DNA of 51,659 bases from Paraburkholderia elongata (GTDB taxonomy: Bacteria; Pseudomonadota; Gammaproteobacteria; Burkholderiales; Burkholderiaceae), in the NCBI RefSeq assembly GCF_013177735.1, contig NZ_WOEZ01000007.1, forward strand, positions 1 through 51,659, written 5' to 3'. The position numbers were made by a program, and so were the translations under genes. The notes under the pieces are model-generated. The model saw only the letters and a program-made list of their open reading frames with translations. It was not told the DNA's origin and did no database searches. Each line of letters begins with the position of its first letter. The stretch's first letter is position 1. Shown piece by piece: positions 25,726-35,038 of this stretch.

Positions 25726-27945
25726 ATGTCGCATGCAATGCCCGACCGGCTTCTGCCCGGTTCGCCCTATCCGCTCGGCGCCAGCTGGGATGGCCTCGGC
25801 GTCAATTTTGCGGTGTTCTCGGCGAATGCGCAGAAAATCGAGCTTTGCTTGTTCGATCCCACCGGTCGCAAGGAACTCAGGCGCTTCACGCTGCCCGAAT
25901 GCACGGACGAAGTCTGGCACGGCTATTTGCCCAACGCGCACCCCGGCACGGCGTACGGCTTTCGTGCGCATGGGCCGTATCAGCCGCAGCATGGGCATCG
26001 CTTCAATCCGCACAAGCTGTTGCTCGATCCGTATGCACGCAAACTGGTCGGGCAGTTTCGCTGGTCCGACGCGCTGTTCGGCTATCGCGTGCATTCGAAT
26101 CGTGCCGATCTTTCGATCGACCGCCGCGATTCGGCGCCGGCCATGCCGAAGTGCGTCGTGATCGACGAAGCCTTCGACTGGTCGCACGACAAGCGCCCGA
26201 ATGTGCCGTGGGGCGAAACCATCATCTACGAGGCGCATGTGCGCGGCGTGTCGATGTTGCGCCCCGATTTGCGCCAGCACGAACGCGGCACGTTCGCTGC
26301 GCTGACCTCACCGGAATTCATCGAGCATTTGCTGAAGCTCGGCGTGACCGCCGTCGAATTGCTGCCCGTGCATGCGTTTCTGAACGACCGCTTTCTGGTG
26401 GAGCGCGGCTTGCGCAATTACTGGGGTTACAACACCGCGGCATTTTTTGCACCGGATCCGTCGTATCTGAGCACGCACCGGCTCGACGAAATGCGTATCG
26501 CCGTGCGTCAGTTGCACGCAGCCGGCATCGAAGTGATTCTCGACGTGGTCTACAACCACACCTGCGAGGGCAACGAGATGGGGCCAACCGTCTCGTGGCG
26601 CGGCCTCGACAATGCGAGCTACTACCGCCTGATTCCCGGCGACGAACGCCACCATATCAACGACACCGGCTGCGGCAATACTGTGAACCTGCCGCATCCG
26701 CGTGTACTGCAGATGGTGACGGATTCGCTGCGTTACTGGTCGACGAAGTTCAATATCGACGGCTTCCGTTTCGATCTCGGCGTAACGCTCGGCCGCGAGC
26801 AACACGGTTTCGATCCCGGCTCCGGTTTCTTCGACGCATTGCGCCAGGACCCGATCCTGTCGCAACGCAAGCTGATTTCCGAGCCATGGGACATCGGCCC
26901 AGGCGGTTACCAACTCGGCAATCATCCGCCAGGGTTCGCCGAATGGAACGACCGTTTCCGCGACACGGTACGCCGCTTCTGGCGTGGTGACGCGGGCCTG
27001 CGCCCCGATCTCGCCGCGCGTCTGACCGGTTCCGCCGATCTGTTCAACCGGCGTTTCAGGAAACCGTGGGCATCGGTCAACTTTGTCACGTCGCATGACG
27101 GCTTTACGCTTGCCGATGTCGCCGCGTACGAGCACAAGCATAACGAGGCCAATCAAGAAGACAACAATGACGGTCACAATGAAAACTGCAGTCGCAATTG
27201 GGGCGTAGAAGGCCCGACCGACGATCCGGTCATCCTCGAAACCCGCAAGCGCGTGGCCCGCTCGCTGATCGCCACGCTGCTGATGGCGCTCGGCACGCCC
27301 ATGATGCTGGCTGGCGACGAATCGCTGCGCACGCAGAATGGCAACAACAATGCGTACTGCCAGGATAACGAACTATCATGGCTCGACTGGGAGCGCGCGG
27401 AGTCGCTCGACGCCCGACAGATGACCGCCTTCGTCGCGCGCGTGATCGCGCTGCGCAAACAGCATCCGCTGCTTCGCGAAACGCGTTTTCTGTTCGGCGA
27501 CCGCGAAGTGCTGCCGGGCCTGTTCGATGTCGGCTGGTTCGATGAACACGGCGATCCGCTTACCATCGAAGCCTGGCAGGATCCTGAAGGCCGCGCGTTC
27601 ACGCTGCGTCGTGCGGGCCCAGGCTTGAATGGCGAAACGGAAGTATTGTTGATGATGCTCAACGCCGCGGAGGAAATGCTGCGTTTCGCGCCGCCCGCGC
27701 CACACCTGGAATGGCATGTTCTGCTAGACACTGCTGAGCCGGAAAGCGCGTCGCACCGGTTGGCGGTGCCAGAGGTCGAAGTGGCCGCGCATAGTCTCGT
27801 GATACTGGCGGCGCAACCCGTCGGCGAAGCGGATTGGCAGGCGGGCTGGAAGGCCGGCGCGCAGCACGGGCCGCGGCTGTTGACCGCGCTGCCGCCCGAT
27901 CCGGGTGCGCATCCGCCGAGCGGCGATACGTCGCCGACCACGTAG
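25726..27945 (+). CDS. glgX: Glycogen debranching enzyme GlgX
   Basis: A 739-residue isoamylase-type GH13 enzyme that hydrolyses alpha-1,6 branches. An N-terminal CBM48-like domain (LPGSPYPLGASWDGLGVNFAVFSANAQKIELCLFD) precedes the barrel, with Asp350 in NIDGFRFDLGVTLG and Glu386 in LISEPWDIGPGGYQLG, and NFVTSHDGFTLADVAAYEHKHN late. I set the start at ATG 25726 because AAGGAAGGGG lies directly upstream; an ATG at 25678 would add 16 residues that do not look like the family. It releases linear maltodextrins for TreY/TreZ and MalQ, which are encoded next. Confidence 0.95.
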   Translation: MSHAMPDRLLPGSPYPLGASWDGLGVNFAVFSANAQKIELCLFDPTGRKELRRFTLPECTDEVWHGYLPNAHPGTAYGFRAHGPYQPQHGHRFNPHKLLLDPYARKLVGQFRWSDALFGYRVHSNRADLSIDRRDSAPAMPKCVVIDEAFDWSHDKRPNVPWGETIIYEAHVRGVSMLRPDLRQHERGTFAALTSPEFIEHLLKLGVTAVELLPVHAFLNDRFLVERGLRNYWGYNTAAFFAPDPSYLSTHRLDEMRIAVRQLHAAGIEVILDVVYNHTCEGNEMGPTVSWRGLDNASYYRLIPGDERHHINDTGCGNTVNLPHPRVLQMVTDSLRYWSTKFNIDGFRFDLGVTLGREQHGFDPGSGFFDALRQDPILSQRKLISEPWDIGPGGYQLGNHPPGFAEWNDRFRDTVRRFWRGDAGLRPDLAARLTGSADLFNRRFRKPWASVNFVTSHDGFTLADVAAYEHKHNEANQEDNNDGHNENCSRNWGVEGPTDDPVILETRKRVARSLIATLLMALGTPMMLAGDESLRTQNGNNNAYCQDNELSWLDWERAESLDARQMTAFVARVIALRKQHPLLRETRFLFGDREVLPGLFDVGWFDEHGDPLTIEAWQDPEGRAFTLRRAGPGLNGETEVLLMMLNAAEEMLRFAPPAPHLEWHVLLDTAEPESASHRLAVPEVEVAAHSLVILAAQPVGEADWQAGWKAGAQHGPRLLTALPPDPGAHPPSGDTSPTT

Positions 27946-27975
27946 GCGAGAAGCAAAACCGAATGGTGATGAATC

Positions 27976-29895
27976 ATGTCCGAAAGTCCGATTGATCCCC
28001 ACGCGCATCATCACGCGCATTGCCTGCCGTTCAGCGCGCAGTTGCTGGGCGCTACGGGCGCGAAGCCGCGCACCCGGTTCCGTTTCTGGGCGCCTTCGTG
28101 CAAGACAGTACAGGTGGAAATCGAAAACGGACCGGCCCAAGGCGCGCACGACATGACGTCCACCGGCAACGGCTGGTTCGAAACAACCGTCGACGGCGGC
28201 GCGGGCACGCTGTATCGCTTCCGGCTCGATGGCGAGCAGGCGGTGCCCGATCCTGCGTCGCGCTTCCAGCCGCAAGACGTGCACGGCCCGAGCGAAGTGA
28301 TCGACCCGCGCGCGTATCGCTGGGAACATACGAACTGGCACGGCCGCCCGTGGGAAGAAACGGTGTTGTACGAGTTGCACGTCGGCGCGATGGGCGGTTA
28401 TGCGGGCGTACAGAAACGTCTGCCCGCGCTGGTCGCACTCGGCGTGACGGCCATCGAATTGATGCCGTTGAACGACTTTCCCGGCAAGCACAATTGGGGC
28501 TACGACGGCGTGCTGCCGTATGCGCCCGATTCCGCGTACGGTCGCCCCGAAGAACTGAAAGCGCTGATCGACGCCGCGCACGGCCTCGGCCTGATGGTAT
28601 TTCTCGACGTGGTCTACAACCACTTCGGACCGGACGGCAATTATCTGCACGAATACGCCCGCTCGTTTTTCCGTGAAGGCACGCACACGCCGTGGGGCCC
28701 CGCGATCGATTTCGACCGCAGTGAAGTGAGTGACTTCTTCATCGACAACGCCATCTACTGGATTAACGAATATCGCATCGACGGCCTGCGTTTCGATGCG
28801 GTGCATGCCATCGACAATCATGCGTGGCTGCGCGAATTGTCCGACCATATCCGCGCGAAAGTGCAGCACGGGCGGCATGTGCATCTGGTGCTGGAAAACG
28901 AGCACAACAGTGCGAGCCTGCTGGAAACGCATTTCGACGCGCAATGGAACGACGACGCGCATAACACGCTGCATGTTCTGCTGACGGGCGAAACCGAAGG
29001 CTATTACCACGCCTATGAAGATCAGCCGATCCGCCGCCTCGCGCGCGTGTTGTCGGAAGGCTTCGCGTATCAGGGCGACCCGTCGCCGATTCACGACGGC
29101 GAGCCGCGTGGCGAATCGAGCAAGCATCTGCCGCCCGCCTCGTTCGTGATGTTCTTGCAGAATCACGATCAGATCGGCAATCGCGCATTCGGCGAGCGCC
29201 TGCGCAAGCTGACGTCGGACGATGCCTTGCGTGCCGCCACCGGTTTGTTGCTGCTGTCGCCGCAAATCCCCATGCTGTTCATGGACGAGGAATACGGCTC
29301 GACCCAGCCGTTCCTTTTCTTCACCGACTACACCGGCGAGCTCGCCGACGCCGTGCGCGAAGGACGGCGCCGCGAATTCGCACGCTTTTCGGCGTTCAGC
29401 GACGAACAGCGTCGCGCGCAGATTCCCGATCCGAACGACGTGAAAACCTTTGCGGCCTCCTCACCGCCAGAGCCTGTTCAAGGCTCCGCTGCGGATGACA
29501 ACGCGAAAGACCGCCTCGACTGGATGCACTTCTACAAATCCGCGCTCGCGGTGCGGGCGAAGCTGATTACACCGCGCCTGAAACATTCCAAAGCGCTCGG
29601 CTCGACCGTACTGAGCGCCGCAAACGGCGACGACGCCAATGCGCTGATCGCCCGCTGGAAACTCTGCGACGGCGAAACCTTGTCGATCGCGTTGAATCTC
29701 TCGAAGGAGAACGTGGCGTTCCCCGATCTGCCCGCCGGCAAAGTGATTTTCGAAACGCCGCCGCGCGTGCGCGAGCAGGTCGACGCCAAGATGTTGCCGT
29801 CGTATGCGTTTGTCGCGTGGATGACCGGCGACGTCTGCGACTATGCCATCGGCCACGATGCTCGCATCGTGAGCCAACAGGAGCGCCACGCGTGA
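27976..29895 (+). CDS. treZ: Malto-oligosyltrehalose trehalohydrolase TreZ
   Basis: A 639-residue GH13 enzyme that cuts free trehalose from malto-oligosyl-trehalose made by TreY. The N-terminal CBM48-like domain (GAKPRTRFRFWAPSCKTVQVEIENG) is followed by the barrel, with HNWGYDGVLPYAPDSAYGRPEE, Asp274 in RIDGLRFDAVHAID and Glu307 in HLVLENEHNSAS, then FLQNHDQIGNRAFGERL. These are TreZ-specific forms of the GH13 motifs. Start ATG 27976 is 30 bases after glgX. The stop overlaps the malQ GTG start. Confidence 0.95.
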   Translation: MSESPIDPHAHHHAHCLPFSAQLLGATGAKPRTRFRFWAPSCKTVQVEIENGPAQGAHDMTSTGNGWFETTVDGGAGTLYRFRLDGEQAVPDPASRFQPQDVHGPSEVIDPRAYRWEHTNWHGRPWEETVLYELHVGAMGGYAGVQKRLPALVALGVTAIELMPLNDFPGKHNWGYDGVLPYAPDSAYGRPEELKALIDAAHGLGLMVFLDVVYNHFGPDGNYLHEYARSFFREGTHTPWGPAIDFDRSEVSDFFIDNAIYWINEYRIDGLRFDAVHAIDNHAWLRELSDHIRAKVQHGRHVHLVLENEHNSASLLETHFDAQWNDDAHNTLHVLLTGETEGYYHAYEDQPIRRLARVLSEGFAYQGDPSPIHDGEPRGESSKHLPPASFVMFLQNHDQIGNRAFGERLRKLTSDDALRAATGLLLLSPQIPMLFMDEEYGSTQPFLFFTDYTGELADAVREGRRREFARFSAFSDEQRRAQIPDPNDVKTFAASSPPEPVQGSAADDNAKDRLDWMHFYKSALAVRAKLITPRLKHSKALGSTVLSAANGDDANALIARWKLCDGETLSIALNLSKENVAFPDLPAGKVIFETPPRVREQVDAKMLPSYAFVAWMTGDVCDYAIGHDARIVSQQERHA

Positions 29896-32096
29896 GTGCT
29901 ACCCGCCGTTCAAACGATACGATCGTTACCCTTGCCACGCGCGCCGGCTTCGAGGTCGAGTGGCGGGATGCGCACCATACGACGCAGCATGTGCCGGAGA
30001 GCACGCTCGCCGTGCTGCTCGAACGGATGGGTTTGCCATGCGGTAACGCCACGCAAATCCGGCACAGCGCGGCCGCGCTCGAAGCCGAACTGTCCGGCCG
30101 CAAACTGCCGCCACTGATGACCGCGGAGGTCGAGCGCGGCATCGCGCTGCCTGCCGCGGCGATCAAATCCGGCAGTCACTATCGGATCGAACTCGAAAGC
30201 GGCTCGATCATCGACGGCCGCTTCACGGCGCCTAAGGGCGAGGAAGCGTTGCTCTCACCGATCGACGAGCCCGGCTATCACACGCTGGTGATCAACGAGC
30301 AACACATGACATTGGCCGTGGCGCCGTCACGCTGCTATACCGTCGCGGATGCATGGCGCACGCTGCACGACGGCGCCACGGCGCAAACGCCGCCGCTGTG
30401 GGGCATTGCCGCGCAGTTGTACGGCTTGCGCCGCTCGGGCGATGGCGGCATCGGCGACTATACGGCCCTCGCGCAGATGGCTATTGAAAGTGCGAAGCGT
30501 GGCGCGCATGCGCTCGCCGTCAGTCCGACGCACGCGATGTTCAGCGCCGAGCCGAATCGTTTCAGTCCGTATTCGCCGTCGTCGCGTTTGTGGCTGAACG
30601 TCACGCATATCGATCCTGCTGCGGTGTTCGGCGCGGACGCCGCGCGCGCCGCGCTCGAGGCCGCGCAAGCCACCGATGCATGGTCGGCACTCGAAGACTT
30701 GCCGCTGATCGACTGGCCGAACGCGGTCGTGCTGAAGCTGAAGGTTTTACGCGTGCTGTACGAGAACTTCTGCGCCCAGGAACGCGCGCACGACACGCCG
30801 CGCGCGCTCGAATTTCATGGCTTCTGCGAACGTGCCGGCCGCGCGCTCGAAGATCACGCGCGTTTCGAAGCGCTGCGGGCGGTGCAGTTGGCTCAAGCGG
30901 GCGGCAATGGCCACTGGCGCAACTGGCCTGAGGCGTTGCGCGATCCGCGCAGCCCGGAAGTTGAAGCCTTTGCCGAAGCGCATCGGCATGAGGTCGATTT
31001 TCATCTGTTTCTGCAATGGCTCGCCGCCAAGGGTCTGTCGCACGCGCAGCATGCAGCGACCGATGCCGGCATGGCCGTCGGCCTGATCGCCGACTTGGCC
31101 GTTGGGTGCGATAGTGCCGGTAGCCATGCATGGTCGTACCGCGACGACATGCTGCAAGGCATTTCAGTAGGCGCACCGCCCGATCTGTTCAACCAGGCCG
31201 GCCAGGCGTGGGGACTCACCACCTTCTCGCCGCGCGCGATGCGCGCGCTGGGCTTCTCCGCATTTATCGACATGCTGCGCGCAGCGTTCGCGCATGCGGG
31301 CGGCATCCGCATCGACCACATTCTCGGCTTGCGGCGCCTATGGCTCGTGCCCGAAGGCGAGAGCGCGCGTAACGGCGCCTATCTGCGCTATCCGCTCGAA
31401 GACTTGCTGCGGCTGATCGCGCTCGAATCGTGGCGGCATCGTGCGATCGTGATCGGCGAAGACCTCGGCACCGTGCCGCCCGGTTTTCGCGAGCGGCTCA
31501 ACGAGCATGGTCTCGCCGGCATTCGCGTGCTGTGGTTCGAAGGCGCGGAGGGCGGCAAGGGCTTCAAGCCGCCGCACGCGTGGGACCGCAACGCTGTCGG
31601 CACCACGACCACCCATGATTTGCCGACCGTGGCGGGCTGGTGGCGCGGCAGCGACATTACGTGGCGCAACAGGATTGGTCAGACGATGGCACGCGCCGAT
31701 GGCCGCGACGCGGAGCAAGTGGCGCAGGAAGAACGCGCCGCCGATCGCGCTCTGTTATGGCGCGCGTTCCAGCAAGCCGGCGTCGCCGTGCCAGACGTGG
31801 AAGCGCCGCCGCCCGACGAGGCGCCCGTGGATGAAGCGCTCGCCTTCGTCGCCGCTACGCCCGGGCCGCTCGTCATTTTCCCGCTTGAAGATTTGCTCGC
31901 GCTCGTCGAGCAGCCGAATCTGCCCGGCTCGATCGACGAGCATCCGAACTGGCGCCGCCGCGTGAGCTTGCCCGTCGACGAGTTGTTCGAGGACGACACC
32001 TTCAGCGATCGCCTGCTGGCCGTCGACCGCGCGCGCCGCGGCGCAACGGTTCCTGCTTCTTCTTCCAATGCTTCTTCGGAGCCTGATACGCCATGA
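29892..32096 (+). CDS. malQ: 4-alpha-glucanotransferase MalQ
   Basis: A 734-residue GH77 enzyme (amylomaltase) that transfers alpha-1,4-glucan segments between maltodextrins and releases glucose. The catalytic motifs are IRIDHILGLRRLW (Asp475), VIGEDLGTVPPGF (Glu523) and THDLPTVAGWWRG. An N-terminal extension of about 160 residues, present in long MalQ forms, begins SATRRSNDTIVTLATRAGFEVEW. The start is the GTG at 29892, overlapping the treZ stop as GTGA; an upstream ATG in frame would run 75 bases into treZ. In this cluster it would recycle short maltodextrins, such as those left by TreY/TreZ, into lengths the other enzymes can use. Confidence 0.94.
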   Translation: MSATRRSNDTIVTLATRAGFEVEWRDAHHTTQHVPESTLAVLLERMGLPCGNATQIRHSAAALEAELSGRKLPPLMTAEVERGIALPAAAIKSGSHYRIELESGSIIDGRFTAPKGEEALLSPIDEPGYHTLVINEQHMTLAVAPSRCYTVADAWRTLHDGATAQTPPLWGIAAQLYGLRRSGDGGIGDYTALAQMAIESAKRGAHALAVSPTHAMFSAEPNRFSPYSPSSRLWLNVTHIDPAAVFGADAARAALEAAQATDAWSALEDLPLIDWPNAVVLKLKVLRVLYENFCAQERAHDTPRALEFHGFCERAGRALEDHARFEALRAVQLAQAGGNGHWRNWPEALRDPRSPEVEAFAEAHRHEVDFHLFLQWLAAKGLSHAQHAATDAGMAVGLIADLAVGCDSAGSHAWSYRDDMLQGISVGAPPDLFNQAGQAWGLTTFSPRAMRALGFSAFIDMLRAAFAHAGGIRIDHILGLRRLWLVPEGESARNGAYLRYPLEDLLRLIALESWRHRAIVIGEDLGTVPPGFRERLNEHGLAGIRVLWFEGAEGGKGFKPPHAWDRNAVGTTTTHDLPTVAGWWRGSDITWRNRIGQTMARADGRDAEQVAQEERAADRALLWRAFQQAGVAVPDVEAPPPDEAPVDEALAFVAATPGPLVIFPLEDLLALVEQPNLPGSIDEHPNWRRRVSLPVDELFEDDTFSDRLLAVDRARRGATVPASSSNASSEPDTP

Positions 32097-34954
32097 CCGT
32101 CCCGCGCTCCACGCTTCGCCTCCAGTTCCATCGAGGCTTTACCTTCGACGATGCCGCGAAGCATGTCGACTACTTCGCCGCGCTCGGCATCAGTCACGTG
32201 TACGCGTCGCCCATCACCACCGCTGAGCCGGGCTCGACGCACGGCTACGATACGGTCGACTACACCCAGGTCAACGCCGAATGCGGCGGCGAGGCGGGCC
32301 TGAAACGCCTCGTCGATAAACTGCACGCGCACAACATGGGGCTGATCGTCGACGTGGTGCCGAACCATATGGGCGTCGGCGGCTCGAGCAACGCATGGTG
32401 GCTCGATATCCTCGAATGGGGCCGGCACAGCGCGTACGCGCGCCATTTCGATGTCGACTGGCATTCGCCCGATCCGGCCTTGCGCGGCAAAGTGCTGGCG
32501 CCGACACTCGGCGCGCCGTACGGCGAAGAACTCGCGGCAGGCCGGATTGCGCTGCATTTTGCGGCCGACAGTGGGCGCTTTTATATCGGCTATGGGCCAC
32601 ATATGTTTCCGGTGTGCCCAACCGACTACGCGGCGATTCTGCAAAGCGCCGACCGCGCCGATCTCAGCGCACTGGCCGAACGTTTCCAGGGCCTGACGAC
32701 GCAGCCGGCCGATCAGCCGCGCGCCGCCGAAGGACGCGACATGCTGCGCGAGTTCGTCGCGCAAAACGGCGCCTCGGCTATCGAGTTCGTGCTGGAAGCG
32801 TATGCGCCCGAAGATCCGGTGACGCGTGACCGGTTGCATCGATTGATCGAACGGCAGCACTTCCGTCTCGCGTGGTGGCGCACCGCTTCGGACGAAGTGA
32901 ACTGGCGGCGTTTCTTCGACATATCGGCGCTGGCGGGCGTGCGCGTGGAGCGGCCCGAAGTGTTCGAGGCCGTGCATGCGCTGGTTTTCCGTCTGTATCA
33001 GGAGGGCGTGGTGGACGGTTTGCGGATCGACCACGTGGACGGTCTGGCTGAACCGCGTGAGTACTGTCAGCGTCTGCGGCAGCGCCTCACCGAATTGCGC
33101 GACACCGCGCCGTATGTGGTCGTCGAGAAAATTCTCGGCCGCGGCGAACCACTGCGCGACGATTGGCCCGTGGACGGCACGACCGGCTACGATTTCATGA
33201 ACGACGTGGGCGCACTGCTGCACGACCCGGCCGGCGCCGAGCCGCTCGCGCAGACGTGGGCCGAACTCACCGGCCGCAGCCCGCGTTTCACCGACGAGGC
33301 CTTGGCCGCGCGACGCAAGATTGTCGCGGAGAACCTCTCGGCGGAACTAGACCGTGCAGCGCGTGCGTTGCATCGCATTGCCCGCGATTCGCTGACGACG
33401 CGCGATTTCACCTTCACCGCGCTGCGGCGCGTGCTGACCGAACTGGTCGTGCACTTTCCTGTGTATCGGATCTATCCACAGAACGGGCTGCGCAGCGCGG
33501 CCGATAACGTGTATTTCGAGCAGGCGCTGGCGGGCGCGAGACAAACGCTTTCGCGCGCGGCCTATGTGGTGCTCGACCGCGTGAACGCGTGGCTTGGCGG
33601 CAGCGCCGAAGAGGTGCCGAACGCACGCGGCAATGCGCAATCGCAGCAGCAGGGGCCGAATGGCGCACCGCCGAGTCATGCAGGTTCGGCACGACGCACC
33701 GCGCAGACGCTGTTTTCGCAATTGACCGCGCCGGTCGCCGCGAAAGCGATCGAAGATACGGCGTGCTATCGCTATGGGCGTTTGCTGTCACGCAACGAAG
33801 TCGGCTCGGACCCGGGCGAGTTTGCTTTGTCGGTCGGGCAATTCCATGCGGCGAATCTGGAGCGCTCGCAGCGCTTTCCTCACGCGATGCTCGCCACGGC
33901 CACGCACGATCACAAGCGTGGCGAAGACGTGCGCGCGCGGCTTGCGGTGTTGAGCGAAATCGCTGACGAGTGGAGTACCAGGTTACGCGCGTGGTCGACG
34001 TTGAATGCGCCGCATCGCCGCGCCGTCGACGGTAAGCCGATCAGCAGCGTCAGCCACGACACAAGCTACGATTGGGCGCCAGGCCCCGCCGCCGAAGCGA
34101 TGCTGTATCAGACGCTGGTGGGCTGCTGGCCACCGGACTTAAAGCCGGACGATGAAGCCGGCGTCAAGGCACTGGCCGAGCGCGTCGCGCAATGGCAATT
34201 GAAGGCGCTGCGGGAAGCGAAGCTGCAGACCAACTGGCTCGCACCCGACGAAGCCTATGAGGCCGGCTGCCGCGATTTCCTGTTCGATATCCTGGCGCCG
34301 CAGCGGCGCGATGGGTTCTTGCGCGAGTTGTCCACGTTCGTGGCGCGGGTTGGGCGCGCGGGTGCTCTCAATAGTTTGCAGCAGACGGTGTTGCGGCTGG
34401 CGTCGCCTGGGATTCCCGATCTTTATCAGGGCACTGAGTTGTGGGACTTCAGTCTGGTCGATCCGGACAATCGCCGGCCCGTCGATTTCGCCAAACGTGA
34501 GGCGTGGCTGACACACACACCGCCTTCGGAGTTTCTGGCGAGCTGGCGCGATGGTCGGGTGAAGCTCGCGGTGGTGCAACGCGTGCTGGCGTTGCGTGCG
34601 CATTTGCCGGAGTTGCTGAGTCAGAGCGCATATCTGCCGCTCGAGGTGCGCGGTGCGCATGCGTCGAATGTGATCGCGTTTGCACGGCGGCATGGGAATG
34701 CGTGGGCTGTGGTGGTGGCGAGCCGGCTTGCTGCCGGCTTGCTTGGCCAAGACGGCGATTTGCCGATGATCGATCCGGATAAATGGGGCGATACGGCAAT
34801 CGAAATGCCTGCGGATCTGGCCGCGCGGGCGCTGTTCGACTGGTTGAGTCCGGCGGCGCCTAAGGTCGATGACAACGGCTTGCTGTATCTGCGCGATGCG
34901 TTGGGCGCGATGCCTATCGCGGTGTTGGTGGAGGACGGCGTGCCACGCAGTTGA
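32093..34954 (+). CDS. treY: Malto-oligosyltrehalose synthase TreY
   Basis: A 953-residue GH13 enzyme that turns the reducing end of a maltodextrin into an alpha,alpha-1,1-linked trehalosyl end. It opens VPRSTLRLQFHRGFTFDDAAKHVDYFAALGISHVYASPI, the TreY hallmark, with DVVPNHMGVG, Asp313 in GLRIDHVDGLAEP, Glu345 in YVVVEKILGRGE and ATATHDHKRGEDVRARL. A proline/glutamine-rich insertion (residues about 500-530) is likely a linker loop. It overlaps malQ by four bases and is the last gene of the operon; the next gene converges with it. Confidence 0.95.
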   Translation: MTVPRSTLRLQFHRGFTFDDAAKHVDYFAALGISHVYASPITTAEPGSTHGYDTVDYTQVNAECGGEAGLKRLVDKLHAHNMGLIVDVVPNHMGVGGSSNAWWLDILEWGRHSAYARHFDVDWHSPDPALRGKVLAPTLGAPYGEELAAGRIALHFAADSGRFYIGYGPHMFPVCPTDYAAILQSADRADLSALAERFQGLTTQPADQPRAAEGRDMLREFVAQNGASAIEFVLEAYAPEDPVTRDRLHRLIERQHFRLAWWRTASDEVNWRRFFDISALAGVRVERPEVFEAVHALVFRLYQEGVVDGLRIDHVDGLAEPREYCQRLRQRLTELRDTAPYVVVEKILGRGEPLRDDWPVDGTTGYDFMNDVGALLHDPAGAEPLAQTWAELTGRSPRFTDEALAARRKIVAENLSAELDRAARALHRIARDSLTTRDFTFTALRRVLTELVVHFPVYRIYPQNGLRSAADNVYFEQALAGARQTLSRAAYVVLDRVNAWLGGSAEEVPNARGNAQSQQQGPNGAPPSHAGSARRTAQTLFSQLTAPVAAKAIEDTACYRYGRLLSRNEVGSDPGEFALSVGQFHAANLERSQRFPHAMLATATHDHKRGEDVRARLAVLSEIADEWSTRLRAWSTLNAPHRRAVDGKPISSVSHDTSYDWAPGPAAEAMLYQTLVGCWPPDLKPDDEAGVKALAERVAQWQLKALREAKLQTNWLAPDEAYEAGCRDFLFDILAPQRRDGFLRELSTFVARVGRAGALNSLQQTVLRLASPGIPDLYQGTELWDFSLVDPDNRRPVDFAKREAWLTHTPPSEFLASWRDGRVKLAVVQRVLALRAHLPELLSQSAYLPLEVRGAHASNVIAFARRHGNAWAVVVASRLAAGLLGQDGDLPMIDPDKWGDTAIEMPADLAARALFDWLSPAAPKVDDNGLLYLRDALGAMPIAVLVEDGVPRS

Positions 34955-35038
34955 TCCGCGATTTTTAGAAGATCTTTTGAAGATCGCATACAGAGCGATG
35001 TTTCAGTGGACCTTAGACGGACTCAGCAAATAAGCCAT

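Noticed and set aside
34955..35038. Terminator between treY and the CorC-like gene
   Set aside because: Only weak repeats around AGATC occur; no stable stem with a U-tract could be drawn.
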